A stretch of DNA of 64,000 nt, from contig NZ_CP065997.1 in the NCBI RefSeq assembly GCF_016127315.1, positions 5,084,001 through 5,148,000 on the forward strand, written 5' to 3'. Positions within the stretch are counted from its first letter, which is position 1; each line of letters begins with the position of its first letter. This DNA is from Achromobacter deleyi. GTDB lineage: Bacteria > Pseudomonadota > Gammaproteobacteria > Burkholderiales > Burkholderiaceae_B. The notes under the pieces were generated by a model that was not told the DNA's origin, searched no databases, and saw nothing but the letters and a program-made list of their open reading frames with translations. This document shows, piece by piece, positions 8,401 through 16,861 of this stretch. A program made the position numbers and the translations under genes.

Positions 8401-8416
8401 TCCGTAGGGCTACGGA
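8401..8416. promoter_or_regulatory. Palindrome TCCGTAG-N2-CTACGGA upstream of the kinase operon
   Basis: A perfect 7-bp inverted repeat with a GG spacer, identical in both half-sites and spacing to the core of the palindrome at 6277-6300. It lies 37 bp upstream of the kinase start, so both transcription units of this system carry the same element. Confidence 0.55.
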
Positions 8417-8427
8417 GGCGCCGCGGT

Positions 8428-9582
8428 TCACGCCGCCAGGCGGCTGTCGTGGCCGGGCGCGGCCTGCGCGGCGGCCGACAGCGCCATCTGGTGCAGGGCG
8501 GCCACCAGGTCCGACTGGGTCACCAGGCCGGCCAGCACGCGGCCTTCGGCCAGCACCGGCACGCAGTGCAGGCTGTCGGCCATGGGCCGCGCCAGCTCGA
8601 TCGCGGGCAGGTCGGGCGTGGCGAACGGCACCTCGGAACGCATGCAGTCGGCCACCAGCAGGTCGGCGGGCGCGCCGCCCGCGGCCGCCACCTGGGCGGG
8701 TCGGTTCCTGCGGGCCAGCGCGTCGGCCTGCGCCAGCATGCCGACATAGTGGCCGGAGGAATCGAGCACCGGCAGCCATTGCAGGCGGTGCTTGTCGAAC
8801 AGGCGCACGGCGTAGTCCAGCGGATCCTGCTGCTGCACCACGACCACGTCGCGCGACATGATGTCGGCGCAGCGCACGTCGCCGAAGCGCCGCCGGCTGG
8901 CGCGCAGTTCGGCGGCCAGCACGATTTCCTCGAGGTCATCCTTGCTGATGTCGAGCAGCTCGCCGCGCTGCGCCAGGGCCTCGTCCAGATCGGCGCGCGA
9001 GAAGCCCAGGCGGGCACTGGGCGCCGGGTCGCGGGTCTGGTGGCCGGGCGCGGCTTCGACGTGGCGGCGCGGATAGTTGCGCCGGAGCAGGCCATTGAAG
9101 ACCACGGCGATGCACAGCAGGATGGCGGAATTCAGCGCCACCGGCCACAGCACGAAGCCATAGCCCAGCGCCGCGACCTGCGGCCCGCCCAGCACCGCGG
9201 TCAGCGCCACCGCGCCACTGGGCGGATGCAGGCAGCGCAACGAGAACATGGCGGCGATGGCGAGCGCCGCCGCCGTGGCCGCGGCCACGCCGGGATCGTA
9301 TATCGCCTGCGCGCAGAACACGCCGATCAACGCCGACACCAGGTTGCCCGCCATGATCGACCAGGGTTGCGCCAGCGGGCTGGCCGGCGCGGCGAACAGC
9401 AGCACGGCGGATGCCCCCATCGGCGCGATGAACCAGGGATTGGCGTTGCCCAGCGCGTGGTGGCCGACCCATTCGGTGCAGAACAGCCCGACCAGCGCGC
9501 CCAATGCGCCATAGAGCTTTTCGCGCATGTTGACGCCGACCGGCGCCGGCGCGAACGCACCGAGCCAGCGCTTGATAGCCAC
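8428..9582 (-). CDS. HPP-family membrane protein with two CBS domains
   Basis: The first about 170 residues contain four hydrophobic segments and the family signature HPPSGAVAL in CLHPPSGAVALTAVLGG; this is the HPP domain found in nitrite-transport-related and other membrane proteins. The C-terminal half (about 235-375) is a pair of CBS domains, ADIMSRDVVVVQQQDPLDYAV and VADCMRSEVPFATPDLPAIEL, which normally bind adenine nucleotides and gate transport or activity. A GTG at 9582 is preferred; a TTG two codons upstream is also preceded by a ribosome-site-like GAGG. The substrate cannot be read from sequence. The gene is divided from the ClC-type channel gene, which also has CBS domains, by a MarR gene, and shares a 12-bp motif with that region. 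Confidence 0.88.
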   Translation of the reverse strand: MAIKRWLGAFAPAPVGVNMREKLYGALGALVGLFCTEWVGHHALGNANPWFIAPMGASAVLLFAAPASPLAQPWSIMAGNLVSALIGVFCAQAIYDPGVAAATAAALAIAAMFSLRCLHPPSGAVALTAVLGGPQVAALGYGFVLWPVALNSAILLCIAVVFNGLLRRNYPRRHVEAAPGHQTRDPAPSARLGFSRADLDEALAQRGELLDISKDDLEEIVLAAELRASRRRFGDVRCADIMSRDVVVVQQQDPLDYAVRLFDKHRLQWLPVLDSSGHYVGMLAQADALARRNRPAQVAAAGGAPADLLVADCMRSEVPFATPDLPAIELARPMADSLHCVPVLAEGRVLAGLVTQSDLVAALHQMALSAAAQAAPGHDSRLAA

Positions 9583-9606
9583 AGCCAAAACCTTTACCTC
9601 GCCGCT

Positions 9607-9618
9607 TCAAATATATCG
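9607..9618. promoter_or_regulatory. Possible MarR operator copy upstream of the HPP gene
   Basis: TCAAATATATCG is the exact reverse complement of CGATATATTTGA at 10177-10188 in the marR/ClC intergenic region. It lies 25 bp upstream of the HPP gene start, a plausible operator position. Confidence 0.4.
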
Positions 9619-9695
9619 GGGGACGACAATTTATCACGCGGCGCACCGGTTGGCGGCATGAGCTTATGCCCAGCGGTAATGAAGAGGGGGCCGGA

Positions 9696-10148
9696 TCAGC
9701 GCTCGCCGGCGTCGTCGTCGATGCGCGCCAGCAGCCGGGTCAGCAGCGGGCGCATGGCGCGCAGCTCTTCCAGGTGCGAGGCCGACAGGCTGGCCAGGAT
9801 GCGCTCGGCCTTGTCGGTCAGCACCACCTCGACGCGGCGGCCGTCTTCGGGATCGGGCTCGCGGCTGACGAGGTCGAGCCGCTCCAGGCGGTTGACCAGT
9901 TCGGCGGCGGTGTGCGGACGCACCAGCAGGCGCTCGGCGATCTCGCCGACGTACAGGCCGCGGCGGCCGGGTGCGCCGGGCCGGCTGCCCTTGATGGCCA
10001 GCAGCGCCTGGTGCTGTTGCGGCATCAGGTCGAGGCCGGCGGCGGCGTTTTCGCTGAAGGCGGCGAACTTGCGCAGCGCGTAGCGGAAATCGGCCAGCAG
10101 TTCGTAGTCGGTGGCGGACGGCAGGTCGGGGGCAGGGGAACGTTTCAC
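9696..10148 (-). CDS. MarR-family transcriptional regulator
   Basis: Winged-helix repressor of 150 aa. The recognition region reads LYVGEIAERLLVRPHTAAELVNRLERLDLVSRE followed by the wing DPEDGRRVEVVLTDKA, which is typical of MarR proteins. The frame is open further upstream; the GTG at 10148 fits the domain start and leaves an A/T-rich intergenic region with an inverted repeat. The gene is divergent from the ClC-type channel gene and upstream of the HPP gene in the same direction, and probably controls one or both. The effector is unknown. Confidence 0.88.
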   Translation of the reverse strand: MKRSPAPDLPSATDYELLADFRYALRKFAAFSENAAAGLDLMPQQHQALLAIKGSRPGAPGRRGLYVGEIAERLLVRPHTAAELVNRLERLDLVSREPDPEDGRRVEVVLTDKAERILASLSASHLEELRAMRPLLTRLLARIDDDAGER

Positions 10149-10160
10149 CCGGCCGATTCT

Positions 10161-10188
10161 AATATATGTCGTGATACGATATATTTGA
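10161..10188. promoter_or_regulatory. A/T-rich inverted repeat, candidate MarR operator
   Basis: Arms AATATAT (10161-10167) and ATATATT (10179-10185) frame an 11-base centre containing a nested CGT-GAT-ACG dyad. The site lies between the divergent marR-like and ClC-type genes. Its right part contains the 12-mer that recurs upstream of the HPP gene. Confidence 0.5.
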
Positions 10189-10269
10189 TTTTTCGCAAAC
10201 ACCGGCCTGTCGCCGTCCCCCGTGGACGCGTTGGCCGCGGGTTCCGTTCCCACCTTTTCTCCTCGTACC

Positions 10270-12051
10270 ATGCCTCCCGTTTCCTCTTCCGTGCGCGCCT
10301 TGCGGCTGGGCGACTTCACCACCGACAAGCGTGTCGTGCTGCTGATGGCGCTGGCCGTGCCGACCGGCCTGGCCAGCGTGGCCGCCGCCTGGGCCCTGTT
10401 GCGCCTGATCGCGCTGTGCACCAACCTGGCCTACCACGGCCTGTTCTCGTTCGCCGACCTGCCCATCACCACTGGCCGCCTCGGGCCGGCCTCGATCTTC
10501 ATTCCGGTCATCGGCTGCCTCATCATCGGCCTGATGGCACGCTACGGTTCCGAGAAGATCCGCGGCCACGGCATCCCGGAGGCAATGGAAGCCATCCTGA
10601 TCGGCAAGAGCCGCATCGCGCCCAAGGTGGCGGTGCTCAAGCCGGTGTCGTCGGCCATCTCGATCGGCACCGGCGGCCCCTTCGGCGCCGAAGGCCCGAT
10701 CATCATGACCGGCGGCGCCATCGGCTCGCTGCTGGCGCAGACCATCCACCTGAACGACGGCGAGCGCAAGACGCTGCTGGTGGCCGGCGCGGCCGCGGGC
10801 ATGACGGCGATCTTCGCCACGCCGTTGGCGGCGGTGCTGCTGGCGGTGGAACTGCTGCTGTTCGAATGGAAGCCGCGCAGCTTCCTGCCGGTGGCCACCG
10901 CGGCGCTGGTGGCGGCCGTGGCGCGCGCCTTCGCGCTCGATGCCGGGCCGGTCTTCAGCTACGCCGGCGTGATCTCATTCACCCCGTGGCACCTGCTGGC
11001 ATGCGCCGCCGTGGGGGTGCTGGCGGGGTTGGGCTCGGGCGTGCTGACGGCGCTGGTGTACGCGGCCGAGGACCTGTTCGAGAAACTGCCGCTGCACTGG
11101 ATGTGGTGGCCGGCGCTGGGCGGCCTGGCCATCGGCATCGGCGGCCTGATCGAGCCGGCCGCGCTGGGCGTGGGCTACGACAACATCCGCCATCTGCTGG
11201 CGGGCGACCTGGTCTTGCAGGCGGTGTTGCTGCTGCTGGTGGTCAAGGTGGCGATCTGGTCGATCGCGTTGGGCTCGGGCACCTCGGGCGGGGTGCTGGC
11301 GCCCTTGCTGATCTTCGGCGGCGCGCTGGGCGCGCTGGCCACGCCGCTGTTGCCGCCGGCCGCGCCGGGCTTCTGGGCGCTGGTGGGCATGGCGGCGATG
11401 ATGGGCGGCACCATGCGCGCGCCGCTGACGGCGACGCTGTTCGCGGTCGAGCTGACCGGCAACCTGGGGGCCTTGCTGCCGGTGCTGGCGGCCTGCGTGT
11501 TCGCCTACGGCGTCACGGTGCTGCTGCTGCGCCGCTCGATCCTGACCGAAAAGATCGCGCGCCGCGGCCACCACATCAGCCGCGAGTACCGCGTCGATCC
11601 GTTCGACTTGCTGCGCGCCAGCCAGGTGATGACCACGCCGGTGCAGACGCTGCCCGACAGCCTGACGGTGGCGCAGGCGATCGCGCATTTCACCACCGCG
11701 CAGCCGGTCCACACCAGCTATCCCGTGGTCGATGAGGCCGGCGTGGCGGTGGGCGAGGTGACGCGCGCCGACAGCCTGGCCTGGGCCCTGGAACCGGCGT
11801 TGCACGGGCAGACCCTGGCGCAGGCGCTGCAGGGGCGCGAGCTGGTCTACGGCTTTCCGGAGGAACTGGCCAGCCAGATCGCCGACCGCATGGCGCTGTC
11901 CGGCGCCGGCCGCGTGCCGATCCTGGACCGCGCCAGCGGCCGGGTGCTGGGCATCGTCGGCCGCAAGGACCTGTTCCGCAGCCGCGCCCGGCGCCTGCGC
12001 GAGGAAGCCGAGCGCGCGGCGTTCCTGCGGCGGGCGTCGTCTTCGAGGTGA
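10270..12051 (+). CDS. ClC-type chloride channel / transporter with C-terminal CBS domains
   Basis: Protein of 593 aa with about ten hydrophobic helices and the ClC anion-path motifs in order: GHGIPEAM near residue 99, GTGGPFGAEGPII near 133 and GSGTSGGVLAP near 335. Two CBS domains follow (ASQVMTTPVQTLPDSLTVAQ and a degenerate second copy ending AGRVPILDRASGRVLGIVGR). In the GxEGP motif the Glu of AEGP is retained at the position of the gating/proton glutamate of exchangers. The ATG at 10270 is used; an in-frame GTG at 10222 would add 16 residues. It is divergent from the MarR regulator and may be repressed by it through the A/T-rich dyad. Confidence 0.92.
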   Translation: MPPVSSSVRALRLGDFTTDKRVVLLMALAVPTGLASVAAAWALLRLIALCTNLAYHGLFSFADLPITTGRLGPASIFIPVIGCLIIGLMARYGSEKIRGHGIPEAMEAILIGKSRIAPKVAVLKPVSSAISIGTGGPFGAEGPIIMTGGAIGSLLAQTIHLNDGERKTLLVAGAAAGMTAIFATPLAAVLLAVELLLFEWKPRSFLPVATAALVAAVARAFALDAGPVFSYAGVISFTPWHLLACAAVGVLAGLGSGVLTALVYAAEDLFEKLPLHWMWWPALGGLAIGIGGLIEPAALGVGYDNIRHLLAGDLVLQAVLLLLVVKVAIWSIALGSGTSGGVLAPLLIFGGALGALATPLLPPAAPGFWALVGMAAMMGGTMRAPLTATLFAVELTGNLGALLPVLAACVFAYGVTVLLLRRSILTEKIARRGHHISREYRVDPFDLLRASQVMTTPVQTLPDSLTVAQAIAHFTTAQPVHTSYPVVDEAGVAVGEVTRADSLAWALEPALHGQTLAQALQGRELVYGFPEELASQIADRMALSGAGRVPILDRASGRVLGIVGRKDLFRSRARRLREEAERAAFLRRASSSR

Positions 12052-12145
12052 TGCGCGAAGGCCCGCGTCCGGCGCCGGGCGGCGTGCGGGGGGCTGGCCG
12101 CGGTCAGTCCCCGCGAGCGGGCCTGGCCTGGCGCGGTGGGCGGGA

Positions 12146-13042
12146 TCAGGCCTGTCCGCCGGCCGCGCGCAGCAGCCACAAGGCATCCAGCACGTGCTGG
12201 GTGGCGCGTTCGACCTGGCCGTCGCGATGGGCGATGCCCAGCGGCCGCCACAGCGCCGGGCGCAGCGGCCGCATGGCGATGCGCGGGTCGGCCTGCGGCG
12301 CTGTGGCTTCGTGCGGCAGGAGCGTGGCGCCATAGCCGGCCGCCACCAGGCTCTTGATGGCGTCGTTGTAGTTCAGCTGGATGCGCGGCCGCGGCTGCAG
12401 CCCGGCGGCGGCGAACCATTCGCCGGTCTGGCGCGACAGCCGCGTGCTGGCGTCGTTCAGGATCAGCGGCCGTTCGCCCAGCCAGGCCGGCGTGACGCGC
12501 GCCGGCGGATTCCAGGCGGCGGGCAAGAAGGCCATGATGGGGTCGCGCCGCCAGGGCCGCAGCACCAGGCCCGGCACGGGCGGCTGCGGCAGCGCGACCA
12601 GGCCCACGTCGAGCGTGCCGTCGCCCAGCTGTTGCAGGGTCTCCTGCGAGGTCAGCACGGCCACCTGGACGTCGATGCCCGGGTGTTCGCGGCCCAGCGC
12701 TTCCAGTGCCTGCGGCAGCAGGTGGGCGATGGCGCCGGTCGACGCCCCCAGCCGCACCCGGCCGGCCAGGCCCTGCACCTGCCGCTGCACGTCGTCCAGA
12801 GCCTGATCGGCCTCGGCCAGGAGGCGGCGCGCGCGTTCCAGCAGGGTGTCGCCGATGGGCGTGGGCCGGACCTGGCCGCGCTTGCGCGTCAGCAGCGGCG
12901 CGCCGACGCGCGCCTCCAGGTCGGCCACGTGCAGGCTGACGGTGGGCGGCGCCAGGTGCAGCGCGCGGGCGGCGTCGGCGAAGGAACCGAGGTCGGCGAT
13001 GGCGACCAGGGTGCGCAGGCGGTCGAGGTTGATTTCACGCAT
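12146..13042 (-). CDS. LysR-family transcriptional regulator
   Basis: Standard 298-aa LysR regulator. The N-terminal winged helix ([20 protein letters not shown], then [20 protein letters not shown]) is followed by the linker helix and a substrate-binding domain ([18 protein letters not shown] onwards, with DVGLVALP and a C-terminal [18 protein letters not shown]). It is divergent from the argC gene with a 143-bp gap, so it may control it, although ArgC is usually not under LysR control. The inducer is unknown. Confidence 0.92.
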   Translation of the reverse strand: MREINLDRLRTLVAIADLGSFADAARALHLAPPTVSLHVADLEARVGAPLLTRKRGQVRPTPIGDTLLERARRLLAEADQALDDVQRQVQGLAGRVRLGASTGAIAHLLPQALEALGREHPGIDVQVAVLTSQETLQQLGDGTLDVGLVALPQPPVPGLVLRPWRRDPIMAFLPAAWNPPARVTPAWLGERPLILNDASTRLSRQTGEWFAAAGLQPRPRIQLNYNDAIKSLVAAGYGATLLPHEATAPQADPRIAMRPLRPALWRPLGIAHRDGQVERATQHVLDALWLLRAAGGQA

Positions 13043-13185
13043 GGCGGTTTCGTTCAGGATTTCTGAATCTCGTCGTCATGATATTCGACTTTTCGTATGT
13101 GGCGCGATGGGCAATGATGGACGCCTGGATCCACTTTCGATCCCATCCGCCGGCGCCGCGCCGGCTCTTTCGCAAGGCCACGCAC

Positions 13186-14130
13186 ATGACGCATCCCCTA
13201 GTATTCATCGACGGCGACCAGGGCACCACCGGTCTGCAGATCCACGAACGGCTGCGCGGCCGCGCCGACCTGCGCCTGCTGACGCTGGCCGAGGGCGACC
13301 GCAAGGACCCGCAACGGCGCGCCGAGGCCATCAACGCCAGCGACATCGCCATCCTGTGCCTGCCCGACGAGCCGGCGCGCCAGGTGGTGGCATCGATCGT
13401 CAATCCGGACGTGCGGGTGATCGACGCCAGTTCGGCGCACCGCACCACCGCGGGCTGGGTCTACGGCTTTCCGGAAATGGCGGCCGGGCAGGCCGAGCGC
13501 ATCGCCCAGGCCAAGCGCGTCAGCAATCCGGGCTGCTACCCCACGGGCGCCATCGCCTTGCTGCGCCCCCTGGTGCGGGCCGGCCTGGTGCCGGCCGACT
13601 ATCCGCTCAGCGTGCACGCGGTGTCCGGCTATTCGGGCGGCGGCCGCGCCAGCGTCGACGCCTACGAGGGCCCGGGCGCCACCGGCGGGCTGGCCTTCCA
13701 GGTCTACGGCCTGGGCCTGGCGCACAAGCACACCCCGGAAATCGAACGCCACGCGGGCCTGACGCAGCGGCCGGTGTTCGTGCCGTCGTACGGCGCGTTC
13801 CGCCAGGGCATCGTGCTGACCGTGCCGTTGCAGCTGCGCCTGTTGCCCGCCGGCGTCAGCGCCGCGCAACTGCAGGCATGCCTGGCCCGGCACTATGCCG
13901 GCGCCCGCCACGTGCAAGTGGTGGCCCCGCAGGACGCGGCGGCGCACACGTCGCTGGATCCGCAGGCGCTCAACGGCACCAATGACCTGCGGCTGGCCGT
14001 TTACGGCAACGCCGATCATGGCCAGGTGCTGCTGAGCGCGGTGTTCGACAACCTGGGCAAGGGCGCGTCGGGCGCGGCGGTGCAGAACCTGGACCTGATG
14101 CTGGAAGCGCTGGCCCTGGCCGAGGCCTGA
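13186..14130 (+). CDS. argC: N-acetyl-gamma-glutamyl-phosphate reductase, type 2 (arginine biosynthesis)
   Basis: Reduces N-acetylglutamyl phosphate to the semialdehyde with NADPH, the third step of arginine synthesis, in the cytoplasm. The N-terminal Rossmann loop is [15 protein letters not shown]. The catalytic cysteine is Cys117 in [11 protein letters not shown], and the [12 protein letters not shown] and [13 protein letters not shown] stretches mark the catalytic domain. The length of 314 aa and the short N-terminus fit the type 2 enzyme (AGPR2). The ATG before [10 protein letters not shown] is chosen by family alignment; the frame is open upstream without a good start. It is not next to other arg genes, which is common in this group. 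Confidence 0.93.
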   Translation: MTHPLVFIDGDQGTTGLQIHERLRGRADLRLLTLAEGDRKDPQRRAEAINASDIAILCLPDEPARQVVASIVNPDVRVIDASSAHRTTAGWVYGFPEMAAGQAERIAQAKRVSNPGCYPTGAIALLRPLVRAGLVPADYPLSVHAVSGYSGGGRASVDAYEGPGATGGLAFQVYGLGLAHKHTPEIERHAGLTQRPVFVPSYGAFRQGIVLTVPLQLRLLPAGVSAAQLQACLARHYAGARHVQVVAPQDAAAHTSLDPQALNGTNDLRLAVYGNADHGQVLLSAVFDNLGKGASGAAVQNLDLMLEALALAEA

Positions 14131-14222
14131 ACCGCCAGCGATCTGTCAGGAGATTTCTGCTCAACTGGGCAGGCGCTGCCGTTCCGGTCGCGCCTGCCCG
14201 GAATCCCTTGCCTGGAATCTTC

Positions 14223-14741
14223 ATGAGCCTGGAAATCCTGCATCGCACGCCGCTTTGGGTATGGGCGCTGTTCGCGCTGTTGCTGTATCGCGGCATCCGC
14301 GCGCTGCGGCCGCGCCAGCTGTCGGTGTCGCGCACTTTCCTGTTGCCGGTGCTGTTCCTGGTCTGGGTGCTGGTGTCGATCCACGGCGAAGTCACCGACC
14401 TGCGCGCCGCCTACGAGGCGTTCGCCGCCAGCATGGTGGCGGGCGGCGTGCTGGGCTGGATGCTGTGGTCGCGGGCCGGCCGCGCCACCTATCACCCGCA
14501 GACGCGCATGATCGAGCGGCCGGGGTCGCCGATCACGCTCGTCCTGCTGGTGCTGGCCTTCGCGTCCAAGTTCGTGCTGATGACCATGTTGGCGCGCGAT
14601 CACGGGCTGGCCGCCGACGCGGCGTTCTCGGCGGCATTCGGCGGCGTGTCCGGGCTGATCGACGGCATGTTCTGGGGCGGCACGCTGTCGCAGGTGTGGC
14701 ACCTGCGGCATCTGGCGCTGCCGCCGCTGGCGCGGCGCTGA
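14223..14741 (+). CDS. Small integral membrane protein (DUF6622-like)
   Basis: A 172-aa hydrophobic protein with about five membrane segments, the first in TPLWVWALFALLLYRGIRAL directly after a short N-terminus. No catalytic motif was recognised; the appearance (LWVWALFALLLYRG, GWMLWSRAGRATYHPQTRMI) matches conserved membrane proteins of unknown function in proteobacteria. The ATG at 14223 is preferred over a TTG at 14208. The gene stands alone, 92 bp after argC. Confidence 0.75.
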   Translation: MSLEILHRTPLWVWALFALLLYRGIRALRPRQLSVSRTFLLPVLFLVWVLVSIHGEVTDLRAAYEAFAASMVAGGVLGWMLWSRAGRATYHPQTRMIERPGSPITLVLLVLAFASKFVLMTMLARDHGLAADAAFSAAFGGVSGLIDGMFWGGTLSQVWHLRHLALPPLARR

Positions 14742-14815
14742 CAGGGCGGGCGCCCGCCGAACGCGTTGTCCGGCGGGACCGGCCGTGATGCTTGTGCGCG
14801 GCGGCTACCGCCGCA

Positions 14816-15697
14816 TCACCACTTCATTTCACCCTTGGCGACCTTGGCGCTGATCTCCAGCGAGGCGGCCGCGCCGGCCTGCGGGTAGCGGGCGCGCATG
14901 GCCTGGATCAGCGCGGCGCTGTCCGGCGCGCGGGCGGCCTCGGCCTCGAAGGCGCGCAGGTAGCCCTGAGTGTAACGCACCGATTCCAGCGTCAGCGGCG
15001 CGCCGGGCGCGTAATGGCCGGGCACCACCGTGGCCGGCTTCAGGGCATCGATGCGGGCCAGCGTGGCGAGCCAGTCGGCGCGCGATTGCGGCGACTGCGT
15101 GTCGGCGGTCCAGACGTGCAGGTTGCCGAACACCACCACGCCGCCGACCACCGCCTGGCGCGACGGGATCCAGACGAAGGTGCGGTCGGGTTGCGGGCCG
15201 TCCAGGCCGGTGATTTTCAAGGCCTGGCCTTCGAGCGTCAGCGTGTCGCCTTCCAGCACTTGCGGCACGACGGCCTTGCGCGGCGCGTCGGCGCCCAGCT
15301 TGGGGCCCCAGAACGCCAGCTTGGCGTCGACCGTTTCGCGGATGTGGCGCACGGTGGGCGCGGTGGCCACGACCTTGGCGTCGGGGAACGCCGCCTGGAG
15401 GGTATCGAGGCCGAAGTAGAAATCGGGATCGCCGTGGCTGATATAGATGGTGGTCAGGCGCTTGCCGCTGGCGCGCACCATGGCCACGACCTGGTCGGCC
15501 TGGGACTTGCCGAATTGCGCGTCGACCAGGATGGCGTCGCGTTCGCCGCTGACCAGCACCGAGGCGACCTGGAAGATGGCGTCGTTGCCGGGGTTGTAGG
15601 GGGTGATCGTCAGTTCGGTGGCGGCGAGGGCGGGCGCGGCGGCCAGGGCCAGCGCGAGGGCGGGAATCAGGCGGCGCAGGGCGGGCAGGGTGGGCAT
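14816..15697 (-). CDS. Secreted MBL-fold hydrolase-like protein with altered metal motif
   Basis: A 293-aa protein with a signal peptide (cleavage near ALA-ATE, residue 26) and a metallo-beta-lactamase fold: a VSGERDAILVDAQF strand region, TTIYISHGDPDFYFGLDTL in place of the canonical HxHxDH box, then VVPGHYAPG and GGVVVFGNLHVW. In the box the first His and the Asp are kept, but the second and last His read Asp and Phe (HGDPDF). Relatives with this SHxDPDxYFG pattern form a separate subfamily, so metal content and activity may differ from classical lactamases. The start is the ATG before the signal peptide, with AGGA seven bases upstream. Substrate unknown. Confidence 0.82.
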   Translation of the reverse strand: MPTLPALRRLIPALALALAAAPALAATELTITPYNPGNDAIFQVASVLVSGERDAILVDAQFGKSQADQVVAMVRASGKRLTTIYISHGDPDFYFGLDTLQAAFPDAKVVATAPTVRHIRETVDAKLAFWGPKLGADAPRKAVVPQVLEGDTLTLEGQALKITGLDGPQPDRTFVWIPSRQAVVGGVVVFGNLHVWTADTQSPQSRADWLATLARIDALKPATVVPGHYAPGAPLTLESVRYTQGYLRAFEAEAARAPDSAALIQAMRARYPQAGAAASLEISAKVAKGEMKW

Positions 15698-15792
15698 GGC
15701 GGTGTCCTGGAAAAGAGGGAGTGACGGCAGTCTAGTTGCGTCATCCGGCCAGATAAACCGGCATCCATGCGTGAGTCTGTTGCTTGATTCGA

Positions 15793-16722
15793 TCAAATCA
15801 GGGCGCCAGCCGCCGTTCCGCCCGCGTCCCGGTCCGCCAGGGTGTCCACCACCAGCGTGCGCAGCCAGCGCGTGCCGGGGTCGCTCTCGAAGCGCGGATG
15901 CCAGTGCACCGTGACGCTCAGCGGCGGCAGCGTCAGCGGCAGCGGCCGGATCTCGAAGGCGTTGTCGCGGTTGAACCAGACCGCCGCGCGGTGCGGCAGG
16001 GTGACGGTCAGGTCGGTGCGCCGCACGATCTCGGCGGCGGCCGAGAAATGCGGCAGGGTCAGATACGGCTGGCGATGCAGCCCGGCCTCGCCGAGCACGT
16101 CGTCCAGCAGCCGGTGGGCACTGGCGCGCGAGGCCACCAGGATGTGGTCGAGCCGCTTGAACTGGCCGCGCGTCAGGCCGGCCGACAGCACCGGGTGGCC
16201 GCGCCGGCCCATGCAGGCATAGCGCTCGCTGAACAGATCGGCGTGGCGCGTGTGGCGGCCCAGGCCGGCCAGGTTGCCGATCGCCAGGTCGATGTCGCCG
16301 TCCTTGAGCGCCTGCGCCAGCTGTTCCAGCGGCACCTCCACCACCTCGACCTGCAGGCGCGGCGCCAGCGCGTGCACGCGTTCCATCAGGCTGGGCAGGA
16401 ACACCATTTCGCCGATATCCGACATCGACAGCCGGAACCGCCGCGTGCTGCTGGCCGGCTCGAAATGCTGCCGCAGGCTGACCGCCTCGGCGAAGCTGTT
16501 CATGCCGCGCTCGATCGGGCCGGCCAGGGCGAAGGCCACCGGCGTGGGCCGCATCCCCGACGGCGTGCGCACGAACAGCGGATCGTCGAATTTCTCGCGC
16601 AGCCGGGCCAGGGCATAGCTGACCGCGGGCTGCGTCAGCTGCAGCCGTTGCGCGGCGCGGGTGACGCTGCGCTCATGCAGCACGGTCAGGAAAACCCGCA
16701 TGAGATTCAAGTCGAAGTCCAC
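15793..16722 (-). CDS. LysR-family regulator of the acyl-CoA ligase operon
   Basis: A 309-aa LysR protein of the NodD/PcpR-like branch: FDLNLMRVFLTVLHERSVTR at the N-terminus, then LQLTQPAVSYALARLREKF and DPLFVRTPSGMRPTP, with an effector domain that contains LSMSDIGEMVFLPSLMERV. It is divergent from the acyl-CoA ligase/MHS transporter operon. The 139-bp gap holds a T-N11-A box just upstream of a strong sigma-70 promoter for that operon, so it is very likely the activator or repressor of the pathway and of its own gene. Confidence 0.92.
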   Translation of the reverse strand: MDFDLNLMRVFLTVLHERSVTRAAQRLQLTQPAVSYALARLREKFDDPLFVRTPSGMRPTPVAFALAGPIERGMNSFAEAVSLRQHFEPASSTRRFRLSMSDIGEMVFLPSLMERVHALAPRLQVEVVEVPLEQLAQALKDGDIDLAIGNLAGLGRHTRHADLFSERYACMGRRGHPVLSAGLTRGQFKRLDHILVASRASAHRLLDDVLGEAGLHRQPYLTLPHFSAAAEIVRRTDLTVTLPHRAAVWFNRDNAFEIRPLPLTLPPLSVTVHWHPRFESDPGTRWLRTLVVDTLADRDAGGTAAGALI

Positions 16723-16747
16723 GTCCGCCCTTGTTATCAGTCTGGTT

Positions 16748-16760
16748 TATGCAATGAATA
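16748..16760. promoter_or_regulatory. LysR-type T-N11-A box
   Basis: TAT-N7-ATA inside a wider TTAT/ATAA dyad lies 12 bp upstream of the -35 element, between the divergent LysR and ligase genes. This is the normal position for LysR binding. Confidence 0.5.
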
Positions 16761-16772
16761 ATACCCATAAAT

Positions 16773-16801
16773 TTGACACATAAATAGTTGATTCCTAGAC
16801 T
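16773..16801 (+). promoter_or_regulatory. Sigma-70 promoter for the ligase operon
   Basis: TTGACA (16773-16778), a 17-bp spacer, then TAGACT (16796-16801): a perfect -35 box and a -10 box matching 4 of 6 bases at ideal spacing. It lies 60 bp upstream of the ligase ATG, in an A/T-rich stretch of an otherwise GC-rich region. Confidence 0.75.
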
Positions 16802-16861
16802 AATTTTCACGAGCCGCGGCAGTGACCAGGCGGCCGCCGACAACAAGGGGAAGAGCACGTC

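Noticed and set aside
6979..10083. Long plus-strand open frame across the kinase, HPP and MarR genes
   Set aside because: It covers three well-supported minus-strand genes and their gaps and has no domain features.
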